A stretch of 42,852 nt of DNA from Acidobacteriota bacterium. GTDB taxonomy: Bacteria > Acidobacteriota > Vicinamibacteria > Fen-336. The stretch lies in assembly GCA_011526565.1 (NCBI GenBank), contig WYBL01000134.1, positions 1-42,852 of the forward strand, read 5' to 3'. Position numbers and translations under genes: made by a program. How positions within the stretch are numbered: the first letter of the stretch is position 1; every line of letters begins with the position of its first letter. Below are positions 5,667 through 12,367 of the stretch, one piece after another. The notes under the pieces were generated by a model, which was not told the DNA's origin, did not search any database, and worked only from the letters and a program-made list of their open reading frames with translations.

Positions 5667-7442
5667 ATGGCACGGGGCGATCGCGCGGATCTCGTCGCGC
5701 AGTGGGCGTTCGACACGCGGCCGTTGCTGCTGCGGTTCCACCTGTGGCTCGAGGACGTCGACGTCGAGTGGGTCGGCGACGGCAGCGACGACCACTACGA
5801 CCACTTCTCGTTCCTGCCCGGCGGCATCCGCCGCTGCGTGGCGATGACGGCCGGCATCACCGCTCTCGGCACCCGGCTGTTCGCGCCGTTCGGCAAGGGC
5901 CAGGGCGCGGACAAGCAGACGCTCAACCAGGTCAAGAAGGACGCGGATGCGATCTCGGCCTACGTGATGAGCGAGGGGCTGTGGCACTTCACGCGCCAGC
6001 TCCCGGAGAACCACGCGTTGATGGTCTGCCTCGGCGAAGGCCTGATGCCGAAGGCGGGCGAGACGCCGGAGATGGGCGCCAACCCGCTGCTGGGATTCGG
6101 CCGCATCTACGCCCGGCCCGAGGTCGCACGCTTCGTCGACAACCGCATCCACCGCCTGCTGAACGATCCCGAGTACGGCTGGTCGGGCTTCTACCGCAAG
6201 ATGCGCGAGCGCGGCATCACGCTGTGGGGCGCGGCGATCGACACCCTCGAGAACACCTCGCGCTTCGCCAAGGGAGAGGAGTACGGGCCGTGCACGATCC
6301 TGCACGTGTTCGACCAGCCGCTGCACGTGTCGCGTCCCTACGAGGCGTACATGGGCACGCTGGCCGTGCCGCGCGCGGTGACCGACACGGCGCTCGAGCA
6401 CGCGATCCACGTCGACCTGTTGAGCCCGCGGCAGAAGCTGGTGGAGGCGATCGAGCTGACGGTGCCCGGCATCCGGCGCGAGCACATCCACGTCTGGACG
6501 CTGGGCGGCAAGAGCCGGGAGAAGCGATTGGGCGGGCTGTGGGCCGAGTGGAAGGCGCTCGGCGTGCACCTCGTCGAAGACGGCTGGCTGACCCCGGCAG
6601 GGCTGCCGGCGTTCACCGAGTCCGGCACCTACGCGCCGACCTGTCTCGTGGGCACCTGGAAGGACGAGGCGGGCGCGCCGCACCTCTTCCTGTGCGACGG
6701 CTACGCGGCGACGGCCGAGGCGATGCAGGCGGCGACGCTCGGCGAGGCGATGGAGGTCGACGTCTCGATGTCGCTCTACACCGCGCACTTCGAGCTGCCG
6801 ATGGCGCAGGAGCAGAAGCTGGCGCGGCTCGATCCCGAGGCGCCCGACTTCGCCGCGCGGCTCGCGGAGCTGTTCGGGGGCCCGCAGTCGGACGAGCGGG
6901 TGGCCGACTACCGGGCCTGCCTGCGCGAGATGGTCGACGCCCACATGCCGGTCGAGGCCCGCGTCGTGCGCGCCGCCGACCTGTTTCCCGAGAAGAAGTG
7001 GCGGGTGCTGGCGGCCAACGGCTTCATGGGCACCGACCCTTACACCGGCGCGCCAGGAGTCGAGGTGCTGGGAGACGGGCGCTACCGGGTGACCGTGCAG
7101 CTCACGACCCAGGGCGCCAGCCAGCGGATCGCCTTCGTGTTCCGCTTCCTGGAGCCGTTCGAGCACACGCGGCTGATCTTCAGCCCGCTGCTCGAGCGCT
7201 TCGTGATGGGCGAGGACTGGCGGCGCCGCGCGGTCAAGGTCTCGGACTCCGGCCGCATCCGCAACGAGCTGCAGACGCTGTGCTCGCAGGCGCTGGAGTA
7301 CGAGAACAACACGATCCGCGTCCACTTCGACCGCATCGACGACCTGGTGATCCCGCCCGAGCGCAAGAAGGTGATCCGCGAGGTGCTCGAGTGGTACAAG
7401 GCGAACCACCCCGTGTGGTTCAGCTGGCTCGAGGTCCGGTAG
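5667..7442 (+). CDS. Large conserved-looking protein of unknown function, 591 aa
   Basis: I do not recognise this family. The ATG at 5667 is preceded by GGGAGG 5 nt upstream. The protein is soluble: no signal peptide or membrane segment is visible. It is rich in Trp, His and acidic residues. The N-terminal part reads like a compact alpha-helical domain (WLEDVDVEWVGDGSDDHYDHF, then a Lys-rich helix around residue 90). A stretch at about 280-390 has conserved-looking blocks (HIHVWTLGGKSREKRLGG, ESGTYAPTCLVGTW, FLCDGYAATAEAM) suggestive of an enzyme active site, and the C-terminus looks like a mixed beta/alpha domain ending WSWLEVR-like. Uniform codon use with core genes says it is native. It overlaps the XRE-cupin gene tail to tail by 23 bp. 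It follows the IS element, so its promoter region may have been altered. Confidence 0.8.
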   Translation: MARGDRADLVAQWAFDTRPLLLRFHLWLEDVDVEWVGDGSDDHYDHFSFLPGGIRRCVAMTAGITALGTRLFAPFGKGQGADKQTLNQVKKDADAISAYVMSEGLWHFTRQLPENHALMVCLGEGLMPKAGETPEMGANPLLGFGRIYARPEVARFVDNRIHRLLNDPEYGWSGFYRKMRERGITLWGAAIDTLENTSRFAKGEEYGPCTILHVFDQPLHVSRPYEAYMGTLAVPRAVTDTALEHAIHVDLLSPRQKLVEAIELTVPGIRREHIHVWTLGGKSREKRLGGLWAEWKALGVHLVEDGWLTPAGLPAFTESGTYAPTCLVGTWKDEAGAPHLFLCDGYAATAEAMQAATLGEAMEVDVSMSLYTAHFELPMAQEQKLARLDPEAPDFAARLAELFGGPQSDERVADYRACLREMVDAHMPVEARVVRAADLFPEKKWRVLAANGFMGTDPYTGAPGVEVLGDGRYRVTVQLTTQGASQRIAFVFRFLEPFEHTRLIFSPLLERFVMGEDWRRRAVKVSDSGRIRNELQTLCSQALEYENNTIRVHFDRIDDLVIPPERKKVIREVLEWYKANHPVWFSWLEVR

Positions 7443-8046
7443 CCCGCGCGTCGTCCCTGACGGCGTGGTGCTCGAGCCAGGCCGGCTCCTGCTCGGGGGC
7501 GTAGAGTGCCAGCAGCAGCCGGGCCCGCCGCGTGCCCGGGTTCGTGGCCCGGTGCGGGAGCTGCGAGTCGAACAGCAGGCTGTCCCCGACGCGGACCCGA
7601 TGGCGGCGGCCCGCGATCTCGTAGTTGCAGGTGCCCTCGAGCCCCACGACGAGTTCCTGCCCGGGATGGGACAGAGGCTCGGCTCCGCTGGCCCTCCGCG
7701 GCTCGAGCGTCAGCACGAGCCCGCGCAGCCGCTGGCTCGGCAGGCCCGAGGCGAGCCGCTCGAGGCGCCCCCCGGAGAGCGCCAGCGCGGGGCGTTCGCC
7801 GGCGGCGAGGCGCACGACCGGGGCGGGCAGCGGGGGCTCCTCGAGCAGCGCCGCGAGCGGCACGCCGAGCGCGTCGGCGAGCGCGCGCAGGGTGCCGAGG
7901 CCGGCCGAGGTGCGGCCGGTCTCGACCTGGTGGACCGTCGTCAGGGCGAGGTCGCTGCGCTCCGCGAGATCGCGCAGGCTCCAGCCGCGCTGGCGGCGCA
8001 GCGCCTCGAGCTGCCTGCCGACCCGGCGCTCCACGGTGCCTTTCAC
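7420..8046 (-). CDS. XRE-family regulator with cupin sensor domain
   Basis: The product has 208 residues. Residues 10-65 form a helix-turn-helix (LEALRRQRGWSLRDLAERSD, LALTTVHQVETGRTSAGLGT, LRALADALGVPLAALL). The C-terminal half is a cupin barrel (HPGQELVVGLEGTCNYEIAG, VRVGDSLLFDSQLPHRATN), as in PuuR/SutR-like regulators that bind small ligands. I chose GTG 8046 because longer starts would extend over the divergent peroxiredoxin gene and do not look like protein. It is transcribed divergently from the Sec-peroxiredoxin gene across a 133-bp region containing GTAT/ATAC half-sites, so regulating that gene as well as itself is plausible. The ligand cannot be inferred. Confidence 0.85.
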   Translation of the reverse strand: MKGTVERRVGRQLEALRRQRGWSLRDLAERSDLALTTVHQVETGRTSAGLGTLRALADALGVPLAALLEEPPLPAPVVRLAAGERPALALSGGRLERLASGLPSQRLRGLVLTLEPRRASGAEPLSHPGQELVVGLEGTCNYEIAGRRHRVRVGDSLLFDSQLPHRATNPGTRRARLLLALYAPEQEPAWLEHHAVRDDARATGPRAS

Positions 8047-8179
8047 GGCGGCAGCATATACCAGCCGACGAACACGTGAGCACAGTTCTGTATTGACTGA
8101 CTGATACGGCGTATGCTTGCTCCGCGGCGCCGCGCGGGGCACGCCTGCCCCGGCGCCGGCGCTCGCCCCAGGAGGTCTC
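8047..8179. promoter_or_regulatory. Divergent control region with GTAT/ATAC inverted half-sites
   Basis: Three half-sites are regularly arranged: GTAT at 8090-8093, ATAC at 8104-8107 and GTAT at 8111-8114. The last two form the near-perfect palindrome ATACGGCGTAT. A TTGACT box (8093-8098) and TATGCT (8112-8117) point toward the peroxiredoxin gene, but their 13-bp spacing is too short for a standard sigma-70 promoter. A TATATG box lies close to the regulator start on the other strand. The palindrome is a candidate operator for the XRE-cupin protein. Confidence 0.45.
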
Positions 8180-8905
8180 ATGTCCGACCCGCCCAAGGGA
8201 TGCGCCCGGCTGACGGGCGCCGTGATCGGCGGGGGACCGGAGTCGAACACGCCGGGCGCCCCGGAAACGACGAGAAAGGAGGCGACCGTGACCGCTCGCG
8301 TGGGGCAGAAGGCCCCGGACTTCACCGCTCCCGCCTACTTCCGCGGAGGCTTCACCTCGGTCTCGCTGTCCGGCTTCGCCGGCAAGTGGGTGCTGCTCTG
8401 CTTCTACCCCGGGGACTTCACCTTCGTTTGAGCGACGGAAGTGTCGGCGGTCGCCGACAACTACGCCGCGCTGCAGAAGCTGGGCTGCGAGGTCGTCTCG
8501 GTCAGCGTGGACAGCCACTTCGTCCACAAGATGTGGAACGACCACGAGCTCGTGAAGATGGTCGACGGCGGCGTGCCCTTCCACATGGCGTCGGACCAGG
8601 CGGGCAACGTCGGCCGCGCCTACGGCGTGTGGGACGAGGCGCAGGGGATCGAACTCCGCGGCCGTTTCCTGATCGACCCCGACGGCGTGACCCAGGCGAT
8701 GGAGGTGATGACGCCGCCCGTCGGCCGCCGCCTCGCCGAGACGGTACGTCAGGTACAGGCGTTCCAGCACGTGCGCAAGAGCCAGGGCAACGAGGCCACG
8801 CCCGCCGGCTGGATGCCGGGTGACCCGACGCTGACGCCGGGACCCGACCTGGTCGGCAACGTCTGGAAGGTTTGGAAGCCGGGCGCGGAGAGGGTGGGCG
8901 TCTAG
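8180..8905 (+). CDS. Selenocysteine-containing peroxiredoxin (in-frame TGA at peroxidatic position)
   Basis: One continuous peroxiredoxin frame is interrupted only by TGA at 8429-8431. Before it stands [14 protein letters not shown] ... [12 protein letters not shown] and after it [19 protein letters not shown]. The TGA therefore sits exactly where the PxxxTxxC motif has its peroxidatic Cys. A SECIS-like hairpin follows, so I read it as selenocysteine. The conserved Arg ([12 protein letters not shown]) is present. AhpC-type enzymes have a resolving Cys in a VCPAGW motif; here it reads ATPAGW, so that Cys is absent. Two starts each have a strong ribosome-binding site: ATG 8180 (AGGAGG, 241 residues, Sec84) and GTG 8288 (AAGGAGG, 205 residues, Sec48, the normal AhpC position). 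The longer form adds a Cys-containing extension (KGCARL). It should reduce peroxides in the cytoplasm. It needs SelA/B/C, not in this window. Confidence 0.88.
8429..8459 (+). promoter_or_regulatory. Candidate bacterial SECIS element next to the Sec codon
   Basis: Eleven nucleotides after the TGA codon (8429-8431), TGTCGGC at 8442-8448... in fact the 7-bp arms 8442-8448 and 8453-8459 (GCCGACA) pair perfectly around the tetraloop GGTC (8449-8452). The first loop G lies 17 nt after the TGA. Bacterial SECIS hairpins read by SelB lie within the coding region right after the UGA and carry a GGUC-like apical loop, as in E. coli fdhF. Both loop sequence and spacing fit. Confidence 0.75.
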
Positions 8906-8911
8906 TCCCGC

Positions 8912-8953
8912 GCTGCTCGTGGTCGCGGGGGTCGCCGCGCGACCACGAGCAGC
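8912..8953. terminator. Bidirectional terminator-like hairpin between Sec-peroxiredoxin and argF
   Basis: A perfect 16-bp inverted repeat (GCTGCTCGTGGTCGCG at 8912-8927 and its complement at 8938-8953) encloses a 10-nt loop. It lies between two convergent stop codons, 7 nt after the peroxiredoxin stop at 8905 and 6 nt before the argF stop at 8960. There is no T-run, as is common for GC-rich genomes. Confidence 0.8.
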
Positions 8954-8959
8954 CGGACC

Positions 8960-9904
8960 TCAGCGGCGGGCGGCGGTGCCCTTGAGTTCGCCCGAGAGCA
9001 GCGTCTCGAGGATGGCGGCCGCGGTGTGCAGGCGGTTCTCGGCCTGGTCGAACACGATCGAGCGCACGCCGTCGACGACCTCGGCGGTGACCTCTTCGCC
9101 GCGGTGGTCGGGCAGGCAGTGCATGAACAGCACGTCGCGGTCGGCGTGGGCCAGCAGCGCGTCGTTCACCTGGTAGGGCGCGAACACCTTCAGCCGCTCC
9201 GCGCGCTCGCTCTCGGCGTGGCCCATCGACAGCCACACGTCGGTGTACACGGCGTGGCAGCCCTTGACCGCCTCGACCGGGTCGGCGGTGACGGTCACCT
9301 TCCCGCCGGTCTCGGCCGCGATCGCCTGCGCCCGCGCCACGACCTCGGGGTCGGGCTGGTAGCCGGCGGGGGAGCCGCAGCGCACGTCGAGGCCGGCCAG
9401 CGCCCCGGCCTCGAGCAGGCTGTGGGCGACGTTGTTGCCGTCGCCCACGTAGGCCACGCGCAGGCCGGACAGGCGGCCCATGCGCTCGCGCAGGGTCATC
9501 AGGTCGGCCAGGCTCTGGCAGGGGTGGTGCTGGTCGGTCAGGGCGTTGATCACGGGGATCGTGGCGTTGTTCGCGAAGCGTGCGACGTCGTCGTCCGAGA
9601 ACGTGCGGATCACGAAGGCGCGGGCGTAGCGGCTCATCACCCGCGCCGTGTCCTCGATCGTCTCGCCGCGGCCGAGCTGGAGGTCGCTGGGGCCGACCCC
9701 GATCGGCACCGCGCCGAGCCGCGCCACCGCGGTCTCGAACGAGATGCGGGTGCGCGTGCTGGGCTTGTTGAAGTACAGCACGACGGTCTCGCCGGCCAGC
9801 AGCGTGCGCTGGCGGTGGGGGTGGCGCTTGTAGGCCGCCGCCAGGTCCAGCACGCGCTCCAGGTCGCCCGGCGTGAGATCCGCCGTGCGCAGCAGGTCCT
9901 TCAT
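8960..9904 (-). CDS. argF: Ornithine carbamoyltransferase
   Basis: The 314-residue product has the full set of OTC motifs: KPSTRTR (carbamoyl-phosphate loop, about residue 46), HPCQSLADLMTL, the ornithine-binding DVWLSMG loop and MHCLPDHRGEEV near residue 265. It makes citrulline from ornithine and carbamoyl phosphate in arginine synthesis, or works in reverse in arginine catabolism. Length is normal. Its ATG overlaps the stop of the upstream GTPase-like gene by 4 bp (ATGA), so the two are translationally coupled, and it ends at a strong hairpin. No other arg genes are in the window. The upstream partner is unusual for a biosynthetic argF and hints at a link with carbamoyl-phosphate metabolism. 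Confidence 0.93.
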   Translation of the reverse strand: MKDLLRTADLTPGDLERVLDLAAAYKRHPHRQRTLLAGETVVLYFNKPSTRTRISFETAVARLGAVPIGVGPSDLQLGRGETIEDTARVMSRYARAFVIRTFSDDDVARFANNATIPVINALTDQHHPCQSLADLMTLRERMGRLSGLRVAYVGDGNNVAHSLLEAGALAGLDVRCGSPAGYQPDPEVVARAQAIAAETGGKVTVTADPVEAVKGCHAVYTDVWLSMGHAESERAERLKVFAPYQVNDALLAHADRDVLFMHCLPDHRGEEVTAEVVDGVRSIVFDQAENRLHTAAAILETLLSGELKGTAARR

Positions 9905-11256
9905 CGGTTCGCAGTCTCCCGGACGCGCTCGGCGATGAACGCGCCGACGAACTGGCCGAGCGCGGGCTCGCCCGCGTCGGCGTAGTCGTAGCGTGCGCGC
10001 ACGATCGGCTTGCCGGCGTCCACGCGCGCGGCGAGGTCGATGGGCGAGGCCGAGACCACCACGTCGCACTCGGCCCGCCGCAGCGTCTCGCCCAGCGCCG
10101 CAAGCTGGGCGTCATCGTAGCCGACGCAGGGCAGGATGCGCCCGATGTGGGGGTACTTGGCGTAGACCGCCGCGATCTCCGGGGTGGCGAACGACCGCGG
10201 GTCGACGATGTGGGCGGCGCCCGCCTGGACCGCCGCGACGTAGCCGGCGCCGTAGCTCATGCCGCCGTGCGTCAGGGTGGGGCCGTCCTCGACCACGATC
10301 GCCCGCTTGCCGGCCACCAGCTCCGGCTTGTCGAGCGACACCGGCGAGGCGGCGCGGACGATGTGCGCCTTCGGGTTCAGCGCGCGCACCGCGTCGGCCA
10401 GCCGCTGCACGTCGGCGTCGGCCGCCGAGTCGACCTTGTTGACCACGATCACGTCGGCCATCCGCAGCACGGCCTCGCCGGGGTGGTGGGTGTCGACGTG
10501 GTCGGGCCGCAGCGCGTCGGCGATCGCGACGTGCAGGTCGGGGACCAGGAACGGGAAGTCGTTGTTGCCGCCGTCCCAGATCAGCACGTCGCACTCGCGC
10601 TCGGCCGCGGCCACGATCGCGGCGTAGTCGACGCCGGCGAACACCAGGTTGCCGATCTCCAGGTGCGGCTCGTACTCCTCGCGCTCCTCCGCGGTGCAGC
10701 GGGCGGCGTCGAGGTCGGCCATGGTGGCGAAGCGCTGCACGCGCTCGGCCAGCAGGTCGCCGTAGGGCATCGGGTGGCGCAGCACGGCGACCTTGAGCCC
10801 GGCGTCGCGCAGCCGGCGCGACACGAAGCGCGAGGTCTGGGACTTGCCGCAGCCCGTGCGGGCGGCGGAGACGGCGATCACCGGCTTGCGGGTCTTGATC
10901 TGGGTCGCCTGCGGCCCCAGCAGCACGAAGTTGGCGCCCGCGGCCAGCGCCCGCGAGCCGACGTGCATCACGGTCGCGTGGTCGATGTCCGAGTACGAGA
11001 ACACGACGTCGGTCACGTGCTCCCGGCGGCAGATCTCCTCGAGCTCCGACTCGTCGAAGATCGGGATCCCCTTCGGGTACAGCGGGCCGGCCAGCTCCGG
11101 CGGGTACTGGCGGCCGGAGATGCCGGGGATCTGGGTGGCGGTGAAGGCCACGACCCGCGCGGACCAGTCGTCCCGGAAGGCGACGTTGAAGTTGTGGAAG
11201 TCGCGTCCGGCGGCTCCCACGATCACGATGCGACGGACGCGGTTCTCGTGTGCCAT
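9901..11256 (-). CDS. Cyclic 2,3-diphosphoglycerate synthetase-like GTPase
   Basis: The 451-residue product opens with a Rossmann-like domain (RRIVIVGAAGRDFHNFNVAF, residues 8-27). A P-loop NTPase domain follows with an atypical Walker A (VSAARTGCGKSQTSRFV, about 128-144), WDGGNNDFPF, and NKVD for guanine binding. A further glycine-rich block reads HGGMSYGAGYVAA. This layout matches the cyclic 2,3-diphosphoglycerate synthetase/GTPase family known from methanogenic archaea and from many bacteria, where its function is less certain. In bacteria, relatives often sit beside carbamoyl-phosphate or arginine genes, as here beside argF. The stop overlaps argF. Upstream, 29 bp away, is a small Cys-rich gene. 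I am sure of the family, not of the substrate. Confidence 0.8.
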   Translation of the reverse strand: MAHENRVRRIVIVGAAGRDFHNFNVAFRDDWSARVVAFTATQIPGISGRQYPPELAGPLYPKGIPIFDESELEEICRREHVTDVVFSYSDIDHATVMHVGSRALAAGANFVLLGPQATQIKTRKPVIAVSAARTGCGKSQTSRFVSRRLRDAGLKVAVLRHPMPYGDLLAERVQRFATMADLDAARCTAEEREEYEPHLEIGNLVFAGVDYAAIVAAAERECDVLIWDGGNNDFPFLVPDLHVAIADALRPDHVDTHHPGEAVLRMADVIVVNKVDSAADADVQRLADAVRALNPKAHIVRAASPVSLDKPELVAGKRAIVVEDGPTLTHGGMSYGAGYVAAVQAGAAHIVDPRSFATPEIAAVYAKYPHIGRILPCVGYDDAQLAALGETLRRAECDVVVSASPIDLAARVDAGKPIVRARYDYADAGEPALGQFVGAFIAERVRETANR

Positions 11257-11285
11257 GTCTCTTTCCTCGTTCCGATGGGTCCGGC

Positions 11286-11570
11286 TCAGCTCTCGCGGAT
11301 GCGGTCGCGCAGCGCCTCGAGCGTGTCGAGCGCGCGGCGGCAGGTGTCGCAGGAGTTGAGCGCCGTGGGGCAGGGGACGCCGTCGGCCTGGACCTGGTGG
11401 CAGGCGGGCTCGGCGGCGAAGCTCAGCAGGTCGTGGACCAGGTGCAGCACCCGGTCGCGCAGGGGCGAGGGCGGGATCGCCCGCAACTCGTGGACCAGCC
11501 GCCGCTCCTGTTCGTCGAGCGTCAGCGTGACCGGCCCTCCTGGATCGGACGGCAGAGGTTGCGCGCGCAT
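11286..11570 (-). CDS. Small Cys-rich protein of unknown function, 94 aa
   Basis: ATG 11570 has GGAGGG 6 nt upstream. The first half is helical (LTLDEQERRLVHELRAIPPS, LHLVHDLLSF). The second half has the pattern C-x11-C-x6-C-x2-C with a neighbouring His (ACHQV ... VPCPTA ... SCDTC), which could hold a metal or an iron-sulfur cluster. It is the first gene of a likely operon with the cyclic-diphosphoglycerate-synthetase-like GTPase and argF (29-bp gap). No family is recognised. Confidence 0.65.
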   Translation of the reverse strand: MRAQPLPSDPGGPVTLTLDEQERRLVHELRAIPPSPLRDRVLHLVHDLLSFAAEPACHQVQADGVPCPTALNSCDTCRRALDTLEALRDRIRES

Positions 11571-11662
11571 GGTTCCCTCCTCCGCGGCGCCCGCCCGCAG
11601 GCGATGCGGCGTCCGCCGCCGCAGTGGCCTAGAGCAAGTCCCGTTCCGGGGGCGCGGGCCGC

Positions 11663-12367
11663 CTACTCCGCGCCGAGGAACTGCTCGAGCTGGCGGTCGG
11701 TCTCCGGGGGGACGTCGACGAAAGCCACGCCGTGACAAGGGTTTCGGAGCCCGGCCCGGCGCCAGAGCGCGAGCCCGTCGAGCTCGAACGGGAGCCGCGT
11801 CCCGTGGACCGCGAGGGCGACCCGGACCGCGGTGCCCGGCTCGATCGCCGAGGCCAGTTCGACGCGGGCCCCGCGCGCCGAAACGTCGACGAGTTCGCCG
11901 AGCACGACCGGCTGGTAGTGCGGTGTCTGGACCTCCACCTCGACGGTCAGCCGGCGCCGGGGATGGGCGCGACGATCGTCCGCGGGGCGCGGGTCGTCGG
12001 GCTCGAGGGCCCGCTCGCAGGCGGCGAGCAACTCGTGCTCGGCGCAGGGGAAGCCCTGGAACACGGTGACACCGCGCCGGACGCCCTGGCGCACGACCTC
12101 GTACTCGGGCCTGTCGACGAGGGCGAGCACCCGCGGCCGCGGCTCGAGCCGCTGGGCGCGCAACAGCATCTCGGCGCCCGGGCGGTCGGCGTCGAGCCGG
12201 AAAACGGCGACCTCCGGCGGCTCGACCTCGATCCGCGCCACGGCGCCGTCGGGGTCGGCGATCGCCTCGACGAGGTACCCCGCCCGCGCCACCACGCGGG
12301 CCACGGTCTCCCCGTCGGGCTCCGGCAAGGCGGCGATCAGCACCCTGGGGTTGCGTTCCCCCGTCAT
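11663..12367 (-). CDS. Degenerate receiver plus PilZ domain protein
   Basis: The 234-residue product has a receiver-like N-terminal half (residues 8-125: VLIAALPEPDGETVARVVAR, VAVFRLDA, PRVLALVDRPEYE) in which the usual acidic pocket and phospho-Asp are not evident. A PilZ domain follows (from about 138: DDRRAHPRRRLTVEVEV, VDVSARGARVEL), with the RxxxR-like and D/NxSxxG motifs that bind cyclic-di-GMP. It probably acts as a c-di-GMP effector in the cytoplasm with a pseudo-receiver. Its ATG overlaps the stop of the ATP-grasp gene (ATGA), so the two are cotranslated, suggesting that c-di-GMP signalling and the ligase act together. Confidence 0.8.
   Translation of the reverse strand: MTGERNPRVLIAALPEPDGETVARVVARAGYLVEAIADPDGAVARIEVEPPEVAVFRLDADRPGAEMLLRAQRLEPRPRVLALVDRPEYEVVRQGVRRGVTVFQGFPCAEHELLAACERALEPDDPRPADDRRAHPRRRLTVEVEVQTPHYQPVVLGELVDVSARGARVELASAIEPGTAVRVALAVHGTRLPFELDGLALWRRAGLRNPCHGVAFVDVPPETDRQLEQFLGAE

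Noticed and set aside
8093..8117. Standard sigma-70 promoter TTGACT...TATGCT
   Set aside because: The spacer is only 13 bp, too short for a normal promoter; kept only as part of the control region.
8117..8431. Two separate short genes (truncated peroxiredoxin plus a second small protein)
   Set aside because: The TGA lies at the catalytic Cys position, both sides are in the same frame and a SECIS-like hairpin follows, so a selenoprotein is a better reading than a nonsense mutation.
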